Source: Burkholderia humptydooensis
GTDB taxonomy: Bacteria > Pseudomonadota > Gammaproteobacteria > Burkholderiales > Burkholderiaceae
Assembly (NCBI RefSeq): GCF_001513745.1
Contig: NZ_CP013382.1
Span: 2,232,001-2,296,000, forward strand
Direction of reading: 5' to 3'
Length of the DNA: 64,000 bases
Shown here: positions 36,017 through 45,474 of the stretch, piece by piece
Layout of the letters: each line of letters begins with the position of its first letter
How positions within the stretch are numbered: position 1 is the stretch's first letter
Position numbers and translations under genes: made by a program
Notes under the pieces: model-generated
What the model was told of the DNA's origin: nothing
The model's input: only the letters and a program-made list of their open reading frames with translations
Databases searched by the model: none

Positions 36017-38838
36017 GAGTGACGTTGGCCGGGCAGTTTGACACGGACGAGATCGAGTTCCAGGACAAGACGCTAGACTTCTTCATCCGGCGCGTCGTCG
36101 AGTGTGACAGCATCTCGCAGCTATTTCTGCAAGCGGTCGAACAGCACTCCGAGGCCGGCTACGTCATCTTCGATCGCGAATTGCGCGCGCGTCTGATCCG
36201 CTACCCTATGATGCTCGCTGACGCGCGTCGTGTTCTCGCAGGCTTGCAGTCGTCGGGCATCTCACGCGAAGCCCGCGTGGCGATCCGACTCGACGAGCCG
36301 CGGGAGTTCTTTCCTGTCTTCTGGGCGTGCCTGCTGGGCGGCTATGTGCCTTGCCCGTTGCCGCCGCTACGCGGCACCGACATGGACCGCGCGGCCTACG
36401 TTGCCCACGTGTCGGCGCTGCTCGACGGACCGCTCTTTGTTACGGCTGACAAAGACTCCGCATTGCTCGGCGACGTGCGCACGACCAGCGTCGAATCGCT
36501 GCGCGCGTTTCCGCCAAGCATCGCATTCCAGCACGCGAGCCGGGACGATCTCGCGATGCTGATGCTGACGTCCGGCTCGACCGGCAAGCCGAAGGCCGTG
36601 ATGCTCAGACATCGCAACGTGCTCGCGTCGATGGCTGGCAAGATCGCGCGCCAGCAGCTTGTGCCTTCGGATATAACGCTAAACTGGATCGCGTGCGACC
36701 ACGTCGCAAGCTTGCTCGAATGCCACATGCTGCCGCTGGCAGTTGGCGCGGTTCAACTGCACGTGCCAACCGACGCGATCATCGGCTCGCCGCTGAACTT
36801 CATCAAGCTGCTCGGCCGCTATCGGGTCGGCATGACATTCACGCCGAACTTTCTGCTCGGCCTCATCAATCAGGCGCTCGCGCGCAGTGCCGAACTTGAG
36901 CCGCTCGATTTGTCGCACCTGAAGATCATCGTCTCGGGCGGCGAAGCGGTTGTGAACGCAACCGCGCTACATTTCCTAGATCGGCTTGCACGCTTCGGCC
37001 TGCGCCGGAACGTGCTCGCCCCCGCGTTCGGCATGACCGAGACCTGCGCGGGCAGCGTCTATGCGCGCGACTATCCGGCGTCAGGCATCGACAAGGAGTT
37101 CGCGCCGCTCGGTATGGGGATCGACGGCCTCACGATGCGCATCGTCGACGCGGAGGGCCGTGTCGTGCCGGACGGTGAGCCAGGCGAGTTGCAGTTGCGC
37201 GGACCGATGATCTTCTCCGGCTACCTGAAGAACGACGATGCGAACGCGGAAGCCTTCACACTGGACGGCTGGTTCCGCACCGGCGATTCAGGACGCCTCG
37301 ACGACGGCGTGCTAACGCTTGTCGGGCGCACGAAGGAAAGCGTGATCGTGCACGGGGTCAATTACCACGTACACGAGATCGAAACTGTGCTCGAGCAGGT
37401 GGACGGTATCGCAGAATCCTATGTGGCGGCTGTGCCGATCCGGCTGCCCAGACAGGATAGCGAGCACCTCGCGATCTTCTTTCATCCGACTTTCCCGGTC
37501 GACGACGCAGACGCGCTGTATCGGACGCTCACCGAGATTCGCGAGCGGGTCGTGCTGCACTGGGGTTTCCGACCATCGATGATCTTGCCACTCGATGTCA
37601 CCGACATGCCGAAGACGAGCCTCGGCAAGCTGCAGCGCATGAAGTTGCGTAAGCGCTTCGAATCAGGCATGTTCACCGCTCCGCTAGTGCGCGTGAACGC
37701 CGCGCTTGCGCATCGGCTCGGCGCGCGGACGCCGTTGGAAGGCGACGCCGAGTACATGCTCGCGGACATCTATGCGGAGATCTTCGGGCTCGACGCATCG
37801 ATGCTTGGCGCTGCGATGAACTTCTTCGAGCTGGGTGGCACGTCGCTCGACATCATCCGGTTCAAGGACAAGGTGCAGCGGCGATTCGGGCTCGACACGC
37901 TGCCCACCGTCACGCTTATGCACCACCCGACGATCCGCGAGTTCGCGGCCTTCCTCGCGCACCGCCACGCGCGCGAAGACGCGACCTACACGCCGCTCGT
38001 TCCGTTCCACCGCAGCGGAAGACGGACGCCGCTCTTCTGCGTTCACCCAGGCCTCGGCGACGTGTTGGTGTTTGCGAATCTCGCGAAGCACTTCATCGGC
38101 GAACGGCCCTTCTATGCGCTGCGCGCCCGCGGCTTCAATCCCGGCGAGCGCCGCTTCAACAGCTTCGACGAAATGGTCGAGACCTATCTGCTCGCAATGC
38201 GCGACGTGCAGCCGTGCGGTCCGTACGCGATCGCCGGCTACTCGTACGGCGCCGCGGTGGCATTCGAGATCGCCCGGCGCCTGGAAGCGCGTGGCGAGCG
38301 GATGGCATTCGTCGGGATCATCGATTTCCCGCCGGACATGCTCGCGCGAATGCCGCAGATGGACGATGCCGACGCACTGCTGAACCTTGCGTTCTTCCTG
38401 TCGCTTGTCGACCGGTACCAGATGGTCGAGTGGGCGCCTTCCCTGCGCGCGATGAGCCGGCGCGAGCGTGCCGAATGGCTGCTGTCGACCGTGCCGGCGC
38501 GCAAACGGATTGAGCTCGATCTCAATGCGAACCGGATGCTCGCGTGGGCCGATCTATCGCGTGGGCTCATCGACATCGGCCGCGCGTATCGGCCGGCGGG
38601 CCGCGTGCGGACCGTGCAAGTGTTCCATGCGACACCGCTGCCCTGGATGACGGAAAACGGCATCGATAGGCATGCATGGCGCCATCGCGAACTCGAAGCG
38701 TGGCACGACTGCGTAAGCGAATGCGCGACCTTCGTCGATGTGCCGGGCGAACACCATACGATAATCGCGCCGCCGCATCTCGACACGTTCCAGGCACGCT
38801 TCAAGGCGGCGCTCAATGCCAGCGAGCGATACGCGTGA
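36013..38838 (+). CDS. A-T-TE NRPS-like synthetase (RalA/AtrA-like)
   Basis: A 941-aa single-module enzyme with no condensation domain. The adenylation domain spans about 30-555 (LTSGSTGKPKAV at 186-196, NWIACDHVASLLECH at 224-238, FGMTETCAGS, TGDSGRLDDG, catalytic Lys539 in SLGKL). The thiolation domain follows (FFELGGTSLD, Ser611) and then a thioesterase (AGYSYGAAVA, Ser744; probable catalytic His in GEHHTI near 915). The NWI..DHV..L.E.H block resembles furanone/quinone synthetases that dimerise aryl-pyruvates (RalA, AtrA, TdiA). It is the first large gene of a three-gene set with a flavin monooxygenase and a methyltransferase. The start has AAGGAG. The substrate was not determined from the pocket. 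Confidence 0.85.
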   Translation: MRVTLAGQFDTDEIEFQDKTLDFFIRRVVECDSISQLFLQAVEQHSEAGYVIFDRELRARLIRYPMMLADARRVLAGLQSSGISREARVAIRLDEPREFFPVFWACLLGGYVPCPLPPLRGTDMDRAAYVAHVSALLDGPLFVTADKDSALLGDVRTTSVESLRAFPPSIAFQHASRDDLAMLMLTSGSTGKPKAVMLRHRNVLASMAGKIARQQLVPSDITLNWIACDHVASLLECHMLPLAVGAVQLHVPTDAIIGSPLNFIKLLGRYRVGMTFTPNFLLGLINQALARSAELEPLDLSHLKIIVSGGEAVVNATALHFLDRLARFGLRRNVLAPAFGMTETCAGSVYARDYPASGIDKEFAPLGMGIDGLTMRIVDAEGRVVPDGEPGELQLRGPMIFSGYLKNDDANAEAFTLDGWFRTGDSGRLDDGVLTLVGRTKESVIVHGVNYHVHEIETVLEQVDGIAESYVAAVPIRLPRQDSEHLAIFFHPTFPVDDADALYRTLTEIRERVVLHWGFRPSMILPLDVTDMPKTSLGKLQRMKLRKRFESGMFTAPLVRVNAALAHRLGARTPLEGDAEYMLADIYAEIFGLDASMLGAAMNFFELGGTSLDIIRFKDKVQRRFGLDTLPTVTLMHHPTIREFAAFLAHRHAREDATYTPLVPFHRSGRRTPLFCVHPGLGDVLVFANLAKHFIGERPFYALRARGFNPGERRFNSFDEMVETYLLAMRDVQPCGPYAIAGYSYGAAVAFEIARRLEARGERMAFVGIIDFPPDMLARMPQMDDADALLNLAFFLSLVDRYQMVEWAPSLRAMSRRERAEWLLSTVPARKRIELDLNANRMLAWADLSRGLIDIGRAYRPAGRVRTVQVFHATPLPWMTENGIDRHAWRHRELEAWHDCVSECATFVDVPGEHHTIIAPPHLDTFQARFKAALNASERYA

Positions 38839-38899
38839 CGCATACGGCCCTCCGGGCGGACGGCCGACGATCCTTCGATCTCCTTCATTCAGGAACGCC

Positions 38900-40237
38900 A
38901 TGACACAGCGCACGACGAAGATGAAGCTGGGAGTATTCCTCTATCAACCCGGGCACCACGTTGCCGCATGGCGCCACCCGGACGCGCGCGCGGAGGGTGG
39001 GATGAGCTTTCGGCACCACGTCGACATGGTGCGGCTCGCCGAGCGGGCGAAGTTTGACATGGCGTTCATCGCCGACACGCTTGGCGTCTGGGGAACCGAC
39101 ATCAAGGAGTTGAGTCGCAGCGTGAAGTTCGTCGCACAGTTCGAGCCGCTGACGCTGCTTTCCGCGCTGTCGTCCGTGACGGAGCGCATCGGCCTCGTCG
39201 CGACCGCGACGACCACGTACAACGAGCCGTTTCACGTTGCGCGCAAGTTCGCGTCGCTCGATCACTTGAGCGGCGGGCGCGCGGGATGGAACGTCGTGAC
39301 GTCGTCGAACGAATCCGAGGCGCTGAATTTCAGCCGCGACGTGCATAGCTCGCATGCGGATCGCTACGCGCGCGCACGGGAATTCGTGCACGTCGTGAAA
39401 GGCCTCTGGGATAGCTGGGAGGACGACGCGTTCCTGTACGACAAGGATGCCGGCCTTTACTTCGACGAGCGCAAGCTGCATTTGCTGCATCATCACGGCG
39501 AGCATTTCGCGGTGCGCGGGCCTCTCAATATCGCGCGTGCGCCGCAAGGTCATCCGGTGCTGTTCGAGGCGGGCCAGTCCGAGGCGGGCAAGGCGCTCGC
39601 GGCCGAAACGGCGGAAGGCATTTTCACGATCCAGCAGTCGCTTGCGGACGCGCAGGCGTTCTACGCGGACCTGAAGGCGCTCGTCGAGGCGGCCGGCCGC
39701 TCGCCGCGGCACCTGAAGGTGATGCCTGGCGTGTTCCCAATCACCGGGCGCACGGCCGACGAAGCCGAAGAAAAATATGCCCAATTGCAGGCGCTAGTGC
39801 ATCCGGACGTCGGGATGGCACTGCTGGCGGCGATGCTCGGTGGCGCGGATCTGTCGGGCTGCCGCCTCGATGATCCGTTGCCGGAGCTTCCCGAAACAAA
39901 CGCGGGCAAGAGTCGGCTAGCGCTGCTCGTGCGCACGGCCCGTGAGCAGAAGCTCACCGTGAAGGAACTCTACCTGTCGGTTGCGTGCGCGCGCGGGCAC
40001 TGGATCGTTCGCGGCACACCGCAACACATAGCCGATCAGCTCGAGGAACGCTTCACGCATCACGCGGCGGACGGCTTCATCGTGATGCCGCCGTATTTCC
40101 CGGGCGGATTTGTCGATTTCGTCGAGCAAGTAGTGCCCGAACTGCAGCGGCGCGGCCTGTTCCGCACCGAGTACGAAGGCAGCACGCTGCGCGATCACCT
40201 CGAATTGCCACGCCCAGCGCACTGGTTCGCGCGATGA
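38900..40237 (+). CDS. FMN-dependent monooxygenase, NtaA/SnaA/DmoA family
   Basis: A 445-aa luciferase-like flavin monooxygenase starting MTQRTTKMKLGVFLYQPGHH. Family features are FIADTLGVWG near 55, TERIGLVATATTTYNEPFHV near 100-120, SGGRAGWNVVTSSNESEALN near 130-150 and GHPVLFEAGQSEAGKALAAE near 220. Relatives (nitrilotriacetate, pristinamycin IIA and dimethylsulfide monooxygenases) need FMNH2 from a partner reductase; a truncated reductase gene lies at 35323. It is encoded 61 bp after the A-T-TE gene and probably oxidises its product. The C-terminal half is of normal length. Confidence 0.9.
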   Translation: MTQRTTKMKLGVFLYQPGHHVAAWRHPDARAEGGMSFRHHVDMVRLAERAKFDMAFIADTLGVWGTDIKELSRSVKFVAQFEPLTLLSALSSVTERIGLVATATTTYNEPFHVARKFASLDHLSGGRAGWNVVTSSNESEALNFSRDVHSSHADRYARAREFVHVVKGLWDSWEDDAFLYDKDAGLYFDERKLHLLHHHGEHFAVRGPLNIARAPQGHPVLFEAGQSEAGKALAAETAEGIFTIQQSLADAQAFYADLKALVEAAGRSPRHLKVMPGVFPITGRTADEAEEKYAQLQALVHPDVGMALLAAMLGGADLSGCRLDDPLPELPETNAGKSRLALLVRTAREQKLTVKELYLSVACARGHWIVRGTPQHIADQLEERFTHHAADGFIVMPPYFPGGFVDFVEQVVPELQRRGLFRTEYEGSTLRDHLELPRPAHWFAR

Positions 40238-40309
40238 GCGGCGTGGCCGCTTGCCCTCGAACGAGTCCGACCTTTCGATTTCCACCGGTCACATTTCAGG
40301 AGAATTGAA

Positions 40310-40879
40310 ATGAATACACTCTCAACATGGTTGCCGATGATTGTCTGGAGCGGCTTCATCGGCTACTGGCTCGTCGCCGCCCGTCACGCACGCAAGACCG
40401 TCCGGCGTGCGACGGGGCCCGCGCAGACGGTTCACATCGCACTCGTTATGGGCAGCCTTGTGTTAATGGCGATGCCGCTTCAACTCTTGGGACTGCCGAC
40501 GCACCGCATGGTGGCGGTTGCCGAAGCGCTCTGGATCGGGCTACTGCTGTGCGTCATCGGCATGAGCTTTGCGGGCTGGGCTCGATACTGGCTCGGCCAA
40601 TACTGGGCGGGCGCGGTCGCGCTGAAGGAAGACCATCGCCTGATCCAGGGCGGGCCCTATGCGATCGTCCGCCATCCGATTTACACGGGTGTGCTCGCGG
40701 CCGCGCTCGGCACGGCGCTGATGGCTGGCGACCTGCGCAGCTTCGTGCTGTTTGCGGTCGTAGCTGGATGCTATCTAGTCAAGATCCGCCGCGAGGAGCG
40801 CTGGCTGTTGGATGCATTCGGCGACGAATACACGCAGTATCAAGCCAGAACGGCCGCCCTGATTCCCAAGGTATATTGA
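40310..40879 (+). CDS. Membrane methyltransferase, ICMT/PEMT-like
   Basis: A 189-aa protein with four or five hydrophobic helices and the C-terminal SAM-binding signature of isoprenylcysteine/phosphatidylethanolamine-type methyltransferases: GGPYAIVRHPIYTG (about residues 113-126), then EERWLLDAFGDEYTQYQART. It starts at ATG 40310 with AGGAGA upstream. It is the third gene of the mini-cluster and probably O-methylates a carboxyl or hydroxyl group on the synthetase product at the membrane. The target is inferred. Confidence 0.85.
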   Translation: MNTLSTWLPMIVWSGFIGYWLVAARHARKTVRRATGPAQTVHIALVMGSLVLMAMPLQLLGLPTHRMVAVAEALWIGLLLCVIGMSFAGWARYWLGQYWAGAVALKEDHRLIQGGPYAIVRHPIYTGVLAAALGTALMAGDLRSFVLFAVVAGCYLVKIRREERWLLDAFGDEYTQYQARTAALIPKVY

Positions 40880-40881
40880 GC

Positions 40882-40904
40882 GGGGCCGCCGAAGATGCGG
40901 CCCC
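40882..40904 (+). terminator. Hairpin after the methyltransferase gene
   Basis: A perfect 8-bp stem GGGGCCGC/GCGGCCCC with 7-nt loop lies 2 bp after the stop codon. There is no T-run, but the position suggests it ends the mini-cluster transcript. Confidence 0.6.
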
Positions 40905-40964
40905 CGCGAACCTATCCGAAACATTGTGTGCGAGGCATAAACTGACGGCCAATGAGCCACTTTT

Positions 40965-41102
40965 ATGCCACGCAAACGCAAGGAAGAAGATACGATAGAA
41001 CCGGGCAAGGGCTTGAACCTGTGCCCGGAACTGATCAAGCAACTGCTCCCTGGAACGCTGGACCGGGCGACGCTCAACGAGCAGCTCGCCGCGCTCAAGA
41101 AG
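40965..41102 (+). pseudogene. IS256-family transposase, N-terminal scrap
   Basis: MPRKRKEEDTIEPGKGLNLC and PELIKQLLPGTLDRATLNEQ match N-termini of IS256 transposases. The frame then enters integrase sequence near 41100, so only about 46 codons remain. It is not the same IS256 as the one at 23817. Confidence 0.6.
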
Positions 41103-41405
41103 GCGTCTTCGCGCGGGCCGCCGACCAACTGGCGATCGCGTACCCGAACGCGGCCGCGGATCTGCACTACGCGAGCACGCACTGGCTGGGTCACACGTTC
41201 GCGAACTATGGGCCTGGACGCCGGCGCCGACATCCTCGACATGCGAGAGCTGCTCGGCCACGCGAGCCTGGGCACGAAGACGCTCTACACCAAGGCGAAC
41301 GCGGTGCGTCGGTTCCAGTCGGTCGAGGCGTTGTTCAACGCGGCGCTCGATGGCGCGGATCCGCCGGCGCCGGCGGCCGCCCGCGCGCGGCGCCGAGCGC
41401 GGTGT
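41100..41405 (+). pseudogene. Tyrosine recombinase (phage integrase), C-terminal scrap
   Basis: Two frames together read ADQLAIAYPNAAADLHYAST, HWLGHTFANYG, then (after a 1-bp shift near 41212) LDAGADILDMRELLGHASLG and TKTLYTKANAVRRFQSVEAL. LGHASLGTKTLY is the region around the catalytic Tyr. The usual HxLRH box reads HWLGH, so the catalytic Arg is lost as well. It is a dead remnant of an integrative element. Confidence 0.75.
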
Positions 41406-41429
41406 CGCACGCCTTCAGTCCGGAGGCCG

Positions 41430-41580
41430 TCAGCGCTTCGGCAACTTGAGGTGCCCCGACAACACCGCCCTAGCGAGATTGGCCTCGCTCATGCCCATGC
41501 ATGATCTGGTCGATGGCGCCCTGAGACAGTTCGTTGACCAGCATGAGAACTCCTCCCTCGACGCCGACAGTTGATTGGCA
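41430..41580 (-). pseudogene. Second remnant of the small Tn3-associated protein
   Basis: The minus strand ends GMSEANLARAVLSGHLKLPK R*, close to the ending of the protein at 13139 (GMSDADLAAAVLSGRLKLPK R*). The sequence upstream matches in a shifted frame (QLSASREE against QLSALQDQ). Only the C-terminal third remains. Confidence 0.6.
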
Positions 41581-41775
41581 TGTACCCTCGGCAAAAGCTG
41601 GCCACCAGCCGGATCAGGGCCGCAGGCTTCCCGAGACGGCGGGACTGGTTTCATGGACGCGATGGTGTGACCACGACTCGTCATCAATATGGGAACGAAG
41701 ATTGGTGTTCTGAGCGGTTAGCGGACCTCAGATCCCACGTGACGTTACCCGCTCGTCGCCAATCAACTAACGAAG

Positions 41776-42986
41776 TTAAACTTGCGAGCGTCGCTCTTCC
41801 AAATGGAAGACATAGACAGATGCCGCAAGTGCAAGCGCGCACGCAAACAACATCATGCCAAATGGTGAATATCCAGCATTTTTCGCAGTCAAGATAACTC
41901 CAGTTCCGGAAGAAAACAGGAATCCCCCCCTATCGTGATGCAACCTGCGAGACCAGCTGCGCTTCCCGCTAGTGTTGGATGCACCGAGACGGCGCCAGCA
42001 TTCGCACATGGACTCGAAAGGCCATTGCCGATTCCGACGAGCATGCAGGGTGCGAGCACCCAGAATACTTCCGAAGTGCCGAGCAGGGCGATAGTAAGAC
42101 TGATCAATGGACCGAAGCACGCCAGAATACGTCCCCAAACCATGGTTCTCGCAAGCGACCATCGTTTCGAATAGCGTCCGGACAAAAAACTCCCTGACAT
42201 AAACCCCAGTGTAATGGCTCCCATGTATGCGCCTAGTGCCGCAGGCGATAAGTTGAACGATATTTTTGCAGTCGTGGGTACACCGGTGAGGAATGCATAG
42301 AATGCACCGGTGGAACAAGCGAGGCAAACCGTATAACCCCAGAAACGGTTCGAGCGGAGAAGAATCGGATACGCTTCGAGCTGCGCTTTTATCGACCTGG
42401 AAATATTGGTCTTGGTCTCGTCAAGGTCGATCCAGCAGAACACGAACAACAGCGCCCCCACACCGGCAAGCACCCAGAAGTTGGCGCGCCAGCCGAAGAT
42501 TTCATCGAGAAAACCACCCAATGCTGGCCCTAACATAGGTGCTAGCGCCGCGGCCGTCGCCGCGTAGCCGATCTTTCCTGCCGCCTCCTTTCCAAAGACG
42601 TCTCGGACTGCCGCTATCGAAACTGGGTAACTAGACGTTACTGCAGCCTGAACAAACCGGGACGCAAGAAATGACCATGCGTTGGTCGCGAGGGCACACC
42701 CTAGTGACCCAATCGTGAACAAAGCAAGACTCAATAAAATAATCGGCCGACGACCGAAGCGATCCGACAGCGAGCCCATGAAGAGCTCAAGAATCGCGGA
42801 GAGTCCCGCGTATCCGGCTAGCGAGAGGCTCATGACCGCATAGTCAACGTGTAGATCGCTGAAAATATTAGGCAACGACGGTAAAAATATACTCAGAGGC
42901 AGAACCGAGCACGCGCAAAGAAGAGAGACGACAACCAAGTTCAAAGACGGCGCTGATTTTGAAATACCTATTTCTTTGCTTTCCAT
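41776..42986 (-). pseudogene. Bcr/CflA-type MFS drug exporter with one frameshift
   Basis: From ATG 42986 (MESKEIGISKSAPSLNLVVV, ribosome site AAGGAAAG) the frame encodes a 12-helix exporter with the motif-A loop GSLSDRFGRRPIILLSLALF and the AGKIGYAATAAALAPMLGPA region. It fails in a run of seven C (41924-41930). One more base would give TIGGGFLFSSG and continue through NAGYSPFGMMLFACALALAA to HLEERRSQV* at 41776, for about 403 residues. As read it stops at 41889 after 365 residues. It may be a slippage site or a sequencing error. Confidence 0.85.
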
Positions 42987-43129
42987 CGCTTTCTTTCCTT
43001 GCAGTTTGTAAACAACGCGGTGGCATACGCCAACGCTACCGGTTGGAAATGCTGACAAGAGGGCGTATAGAGCACCGGCAGGTTCCCGCAACCGCGTAGA
43101 AGTCTCCAAAAATTTCCTCGATCGCAAGC

Positions 43130-43437
43130 AGATCAACGTCGTCTCCGAGATGCTCGAGCAGTGGTGTACCAACGTGATGCGCTCCAAGGTCGAACCCATG
43201 AAGGAGGTTGCGCGCATGATCCCCAAGCACTTCGACGGCATCGTCGCCTGGACCCAGACGCGTCAGACCAACGGCTTCCTGGAGGCGCTCAACGGCCTGT
43301 TTCAGGCCGCCAAGCGACGCGCGCGCGGCTACGCCAACCTCACCGCCATGCGTACCGTGCTGTTCCTGATCGCCGGCAAGCTCGACTTCGCTTCGATCAA
43401 CCAGCATGCTGGCGTAACCCACTCAAATTTCAACAGA
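43130..43437 (+). pseudogene. ISL3-type (IS204/IS1001-like) transposase C-terminal scrap
   Basis: A run reading EQWCTNVMRSKVEPMKEVAR, QTNGFLEALNGLFQAAKRRA and LIAGKLDF matches the C-terminal part of DDE ISL3 transposases. It is of a different subgroup from the two elements above. It is fused directly to the MFS remnant that follows. Confidence 0.7.
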
Positions 43438-44374
43438 GCCAATTTTCTCGACCTGCAACGGCGCACCATTTTCTTCATCAACGTCCCCATCGGCATGGTA
43501 GCGCTGTATTTTTCTCGCCAATTGAAAGACGCACGGCCGATGCGGAAACAATCCCTGGACTGGATCGGCATTGCGCTGTCGAGCATCGGGATCTCCATCG
43601 CATTGCTCCCGTTGCTGATGATTTCCGCGTGGAGTTGGAATTTTGAAGCAACGTGCTGATATTGACAGACCTCTTCACCCTATATTTTTCTGCATTCCAT
43701 GAAAACCGGTACGCGGCAACGGACACGTCCCACTCGTGGACATGAAACTCCTTTGAAACATGCCATTCGCGAAAGAATCGCTGCTGGTTATGTGAATCTA
43801 TGTAAACGCAGGCTCATTTACGCTGAGCTTCTTCATGCTTCTCCAATTTGACCTGAAAATGAATCCGTTTCAGGCCGGCATGATTTATGTTTCCACCAGT
43901 ATCGGATTTTCGCTTTCTCCCCTGTTGATGCCGAGACTGGTCAATCGCCACGGCCCCTGGTTCATTTCTCTGGGCGCAATCTTGTATGCCGCGAGCTTCG
44001 TTCTCTTGATGATCGTGGTGATGCATATCCCGATTCTCCGGTTCCCGTGGCTCTTGCTGCCCGCGCTGTTTGCACTGGGGCCCACTCAAGGTATGGTGAT
44101 GACGCCGCTCCTGAGCATCAGGATAGCGACCGTACACGGCGAGTGCGCGGGCATGGCGGCCGGGGGTTCTCTCCACTTTGCAGCAGTTGGGAGCCGCGTT
44201 CGGCGTGACTCCGCCAGCACGATCATGCAAATTGCGCTCAGGAAACTGTTGGACCTGGACGCGCTTCCTCAGCTTCAGAGTGCATTCGTCTACAGCATGC
44301 TGTTCAACCTCGCGGCCGTCGTGATCGCCAGCCTGCTCCTGCGCACGTTGCCGGAACGGCCACAGCGCGTCTGA
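43438..44374 (+). pseudogene. DHA2-family MFS exporter, degraded
   Basis: The remnant begins RRTIFFINVPIGMVALYFSR in the middle of a 14-helix DHA2 exporter, with the N-terminal quarter lost to the ISL3 scrap. It continues through SLDWIGIALSSIGISIALLP, then several lesions: a stop at 43658, a TGA inside LLVM*IYVNAGSFTLSFF, and frameshifts near 44162 and 44211 where VLSTLQQLGAAFGVT would be expected. The end (LRKLLDLDALPQLQSAFVYS) is readable. It lies just upstream of a TetR gene, so the regulator may originally have served this exporter. Confidence 0.8.
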
Positions 44375-44551
44375 AGCGGCAGCGTTCCCCCGCCTCCCGA
44401 CCTGGGCGTACAACGCAGCGTTGATGCACGGAACCTCACCGGAACTGATTTTCATGCACAATTCGACCTGCGAAGGGTCATCAACGACAGGTTGGTTACA
44501 ACCGTTTCATGGCCTAGACTTCTGACTTTTGCATACGAGCTTCCAATCTGC

Positions 44552-45250
44552 ATGATGAGATACAAGACCAGCCAGCGCGAGCAGGGAACGCCGAAATCTC
44601 CCCGCACCAAGCCAGCCGAAGTACGTTTAGACGAATTGATGGCCGCGGCGGAAAAGTTGTTCCTGGAGCAAGGCGTCGAGGCCACCACGATCAACGATAT
44701 CGTCGAACTGGCTCAGGTTGCCAAGGGCACCTTCTATCATTACTTCGCATCCAAGCACGAATTGCTGACTGCCATGGGCCAACGCTACACGGCGCAATTC
44801 CTGGACAGCCTGAAACAAGCCGTCGACGCGTGCGCCGAGGACGATTGGTTAGGTCGACTTTGCACCTGGATCCGCACGAGCATCGAGGTCTACGTCGAGA
44901 CATATCGCACGCACGACATCGTGTACACCGACCATCATCATCACAACCGCAGCAATCGCGAAAAGAACGCCATCCTCGACCAGTTACAGGACATTCTTGA
45001 CGGCGGCGCGCGGGCAGGCGTATGGCAACTTGCGCAATCACGCGTCACCGCCCTCCTGATCTACACGGGCGTGCACGGCGTCACGGACGACGCGATCGCA
45101 GCTCAGGAGACGGATTGCTCCAAATTCGCCCGTGATGTCATCGCGGTCTGCCTGCGCATGGTCGGCGTTGCCGACGACGGGCAGCCGCCCAAGCCGCGCC
45201 GCCGGTCGCGCCAGGCAGCCGGCCGTGAAAATCCGGCCGACAGTTCCTGA
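44552..45250 (+). CDS. TetR/AcrR-family transcriptional regulator
   Basis: A 232-aa repressor-type protein. The helix-turn-helix is at about residues 40-62 (TTINDIVELAQVAKGTFYHY FASKHEL), followed by a helical ligand-binding domain with a His-rich segment HDIVYTDHHHHNRSN near 120. The start at 44552 (MMRYKTSQREQG) is preferred over 44492. It is the only intact TetR in the window and the best candidate to bind the shared inverted repeats at 47019, 53248 and 53348, but its own upstream region shows no such site. A decayed paralogue of its C-terminal half lies at 47130. The His cluster could sense a metal or chelate; that is speculation. Confidence 0.88.
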   Translation: MMRYKTSQREQGTPKSPRTKPAEVRLDELMAAAEKLFLEQGVEATTINDIVELAQVAKGTFYHYFASKHELLTAMGQRYTAQFLDSLKQAVDACAEDDWLGRLCTWIRTSIEVYVETYRTHDIVYTDHHHHNRSNREKNAILDQLQDILDGGARAGVWQLAQSRVTALLIYTGVHGVTDDAIAAQETDCSKFARDVIAVCLRMVGVADDGQPPKPRRRSRQAAGRENPADSS

Positions 45251-45411
45251 ACGCTCATGCATGGAAAGCGTGCCCGGTTCAGTCAGGCGTGCGCCGCGTC
45301 AACCACGATCAAGCAACAACGCGCCAGACTCGCCCTTCAGCCCCTTGGTGGTTCCAGACAGTGTCGATTATTCGATATGCCAACGTTCTGTTGCACGCAT
45401 AAGCTGTCGTT

Positions 45412-45440
45412 CCTCGGCTACTGCGGCGAAGCAGCCGAGG
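45412..45440. terminator. Hairpin between convergent TetR and MFS genes
   Basis: CCTCGGCT (45412) pairs with AGCCGAGG (45433) across a 13-nt loop, between two genes that end towards each other. It is probably a bidirectional terminator, though no strong T-run is present. Confidence 0.5.
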
Positions 45441-45474
45441 TATCGCAACCATAACTGGAGCCTCTATCGACGCA

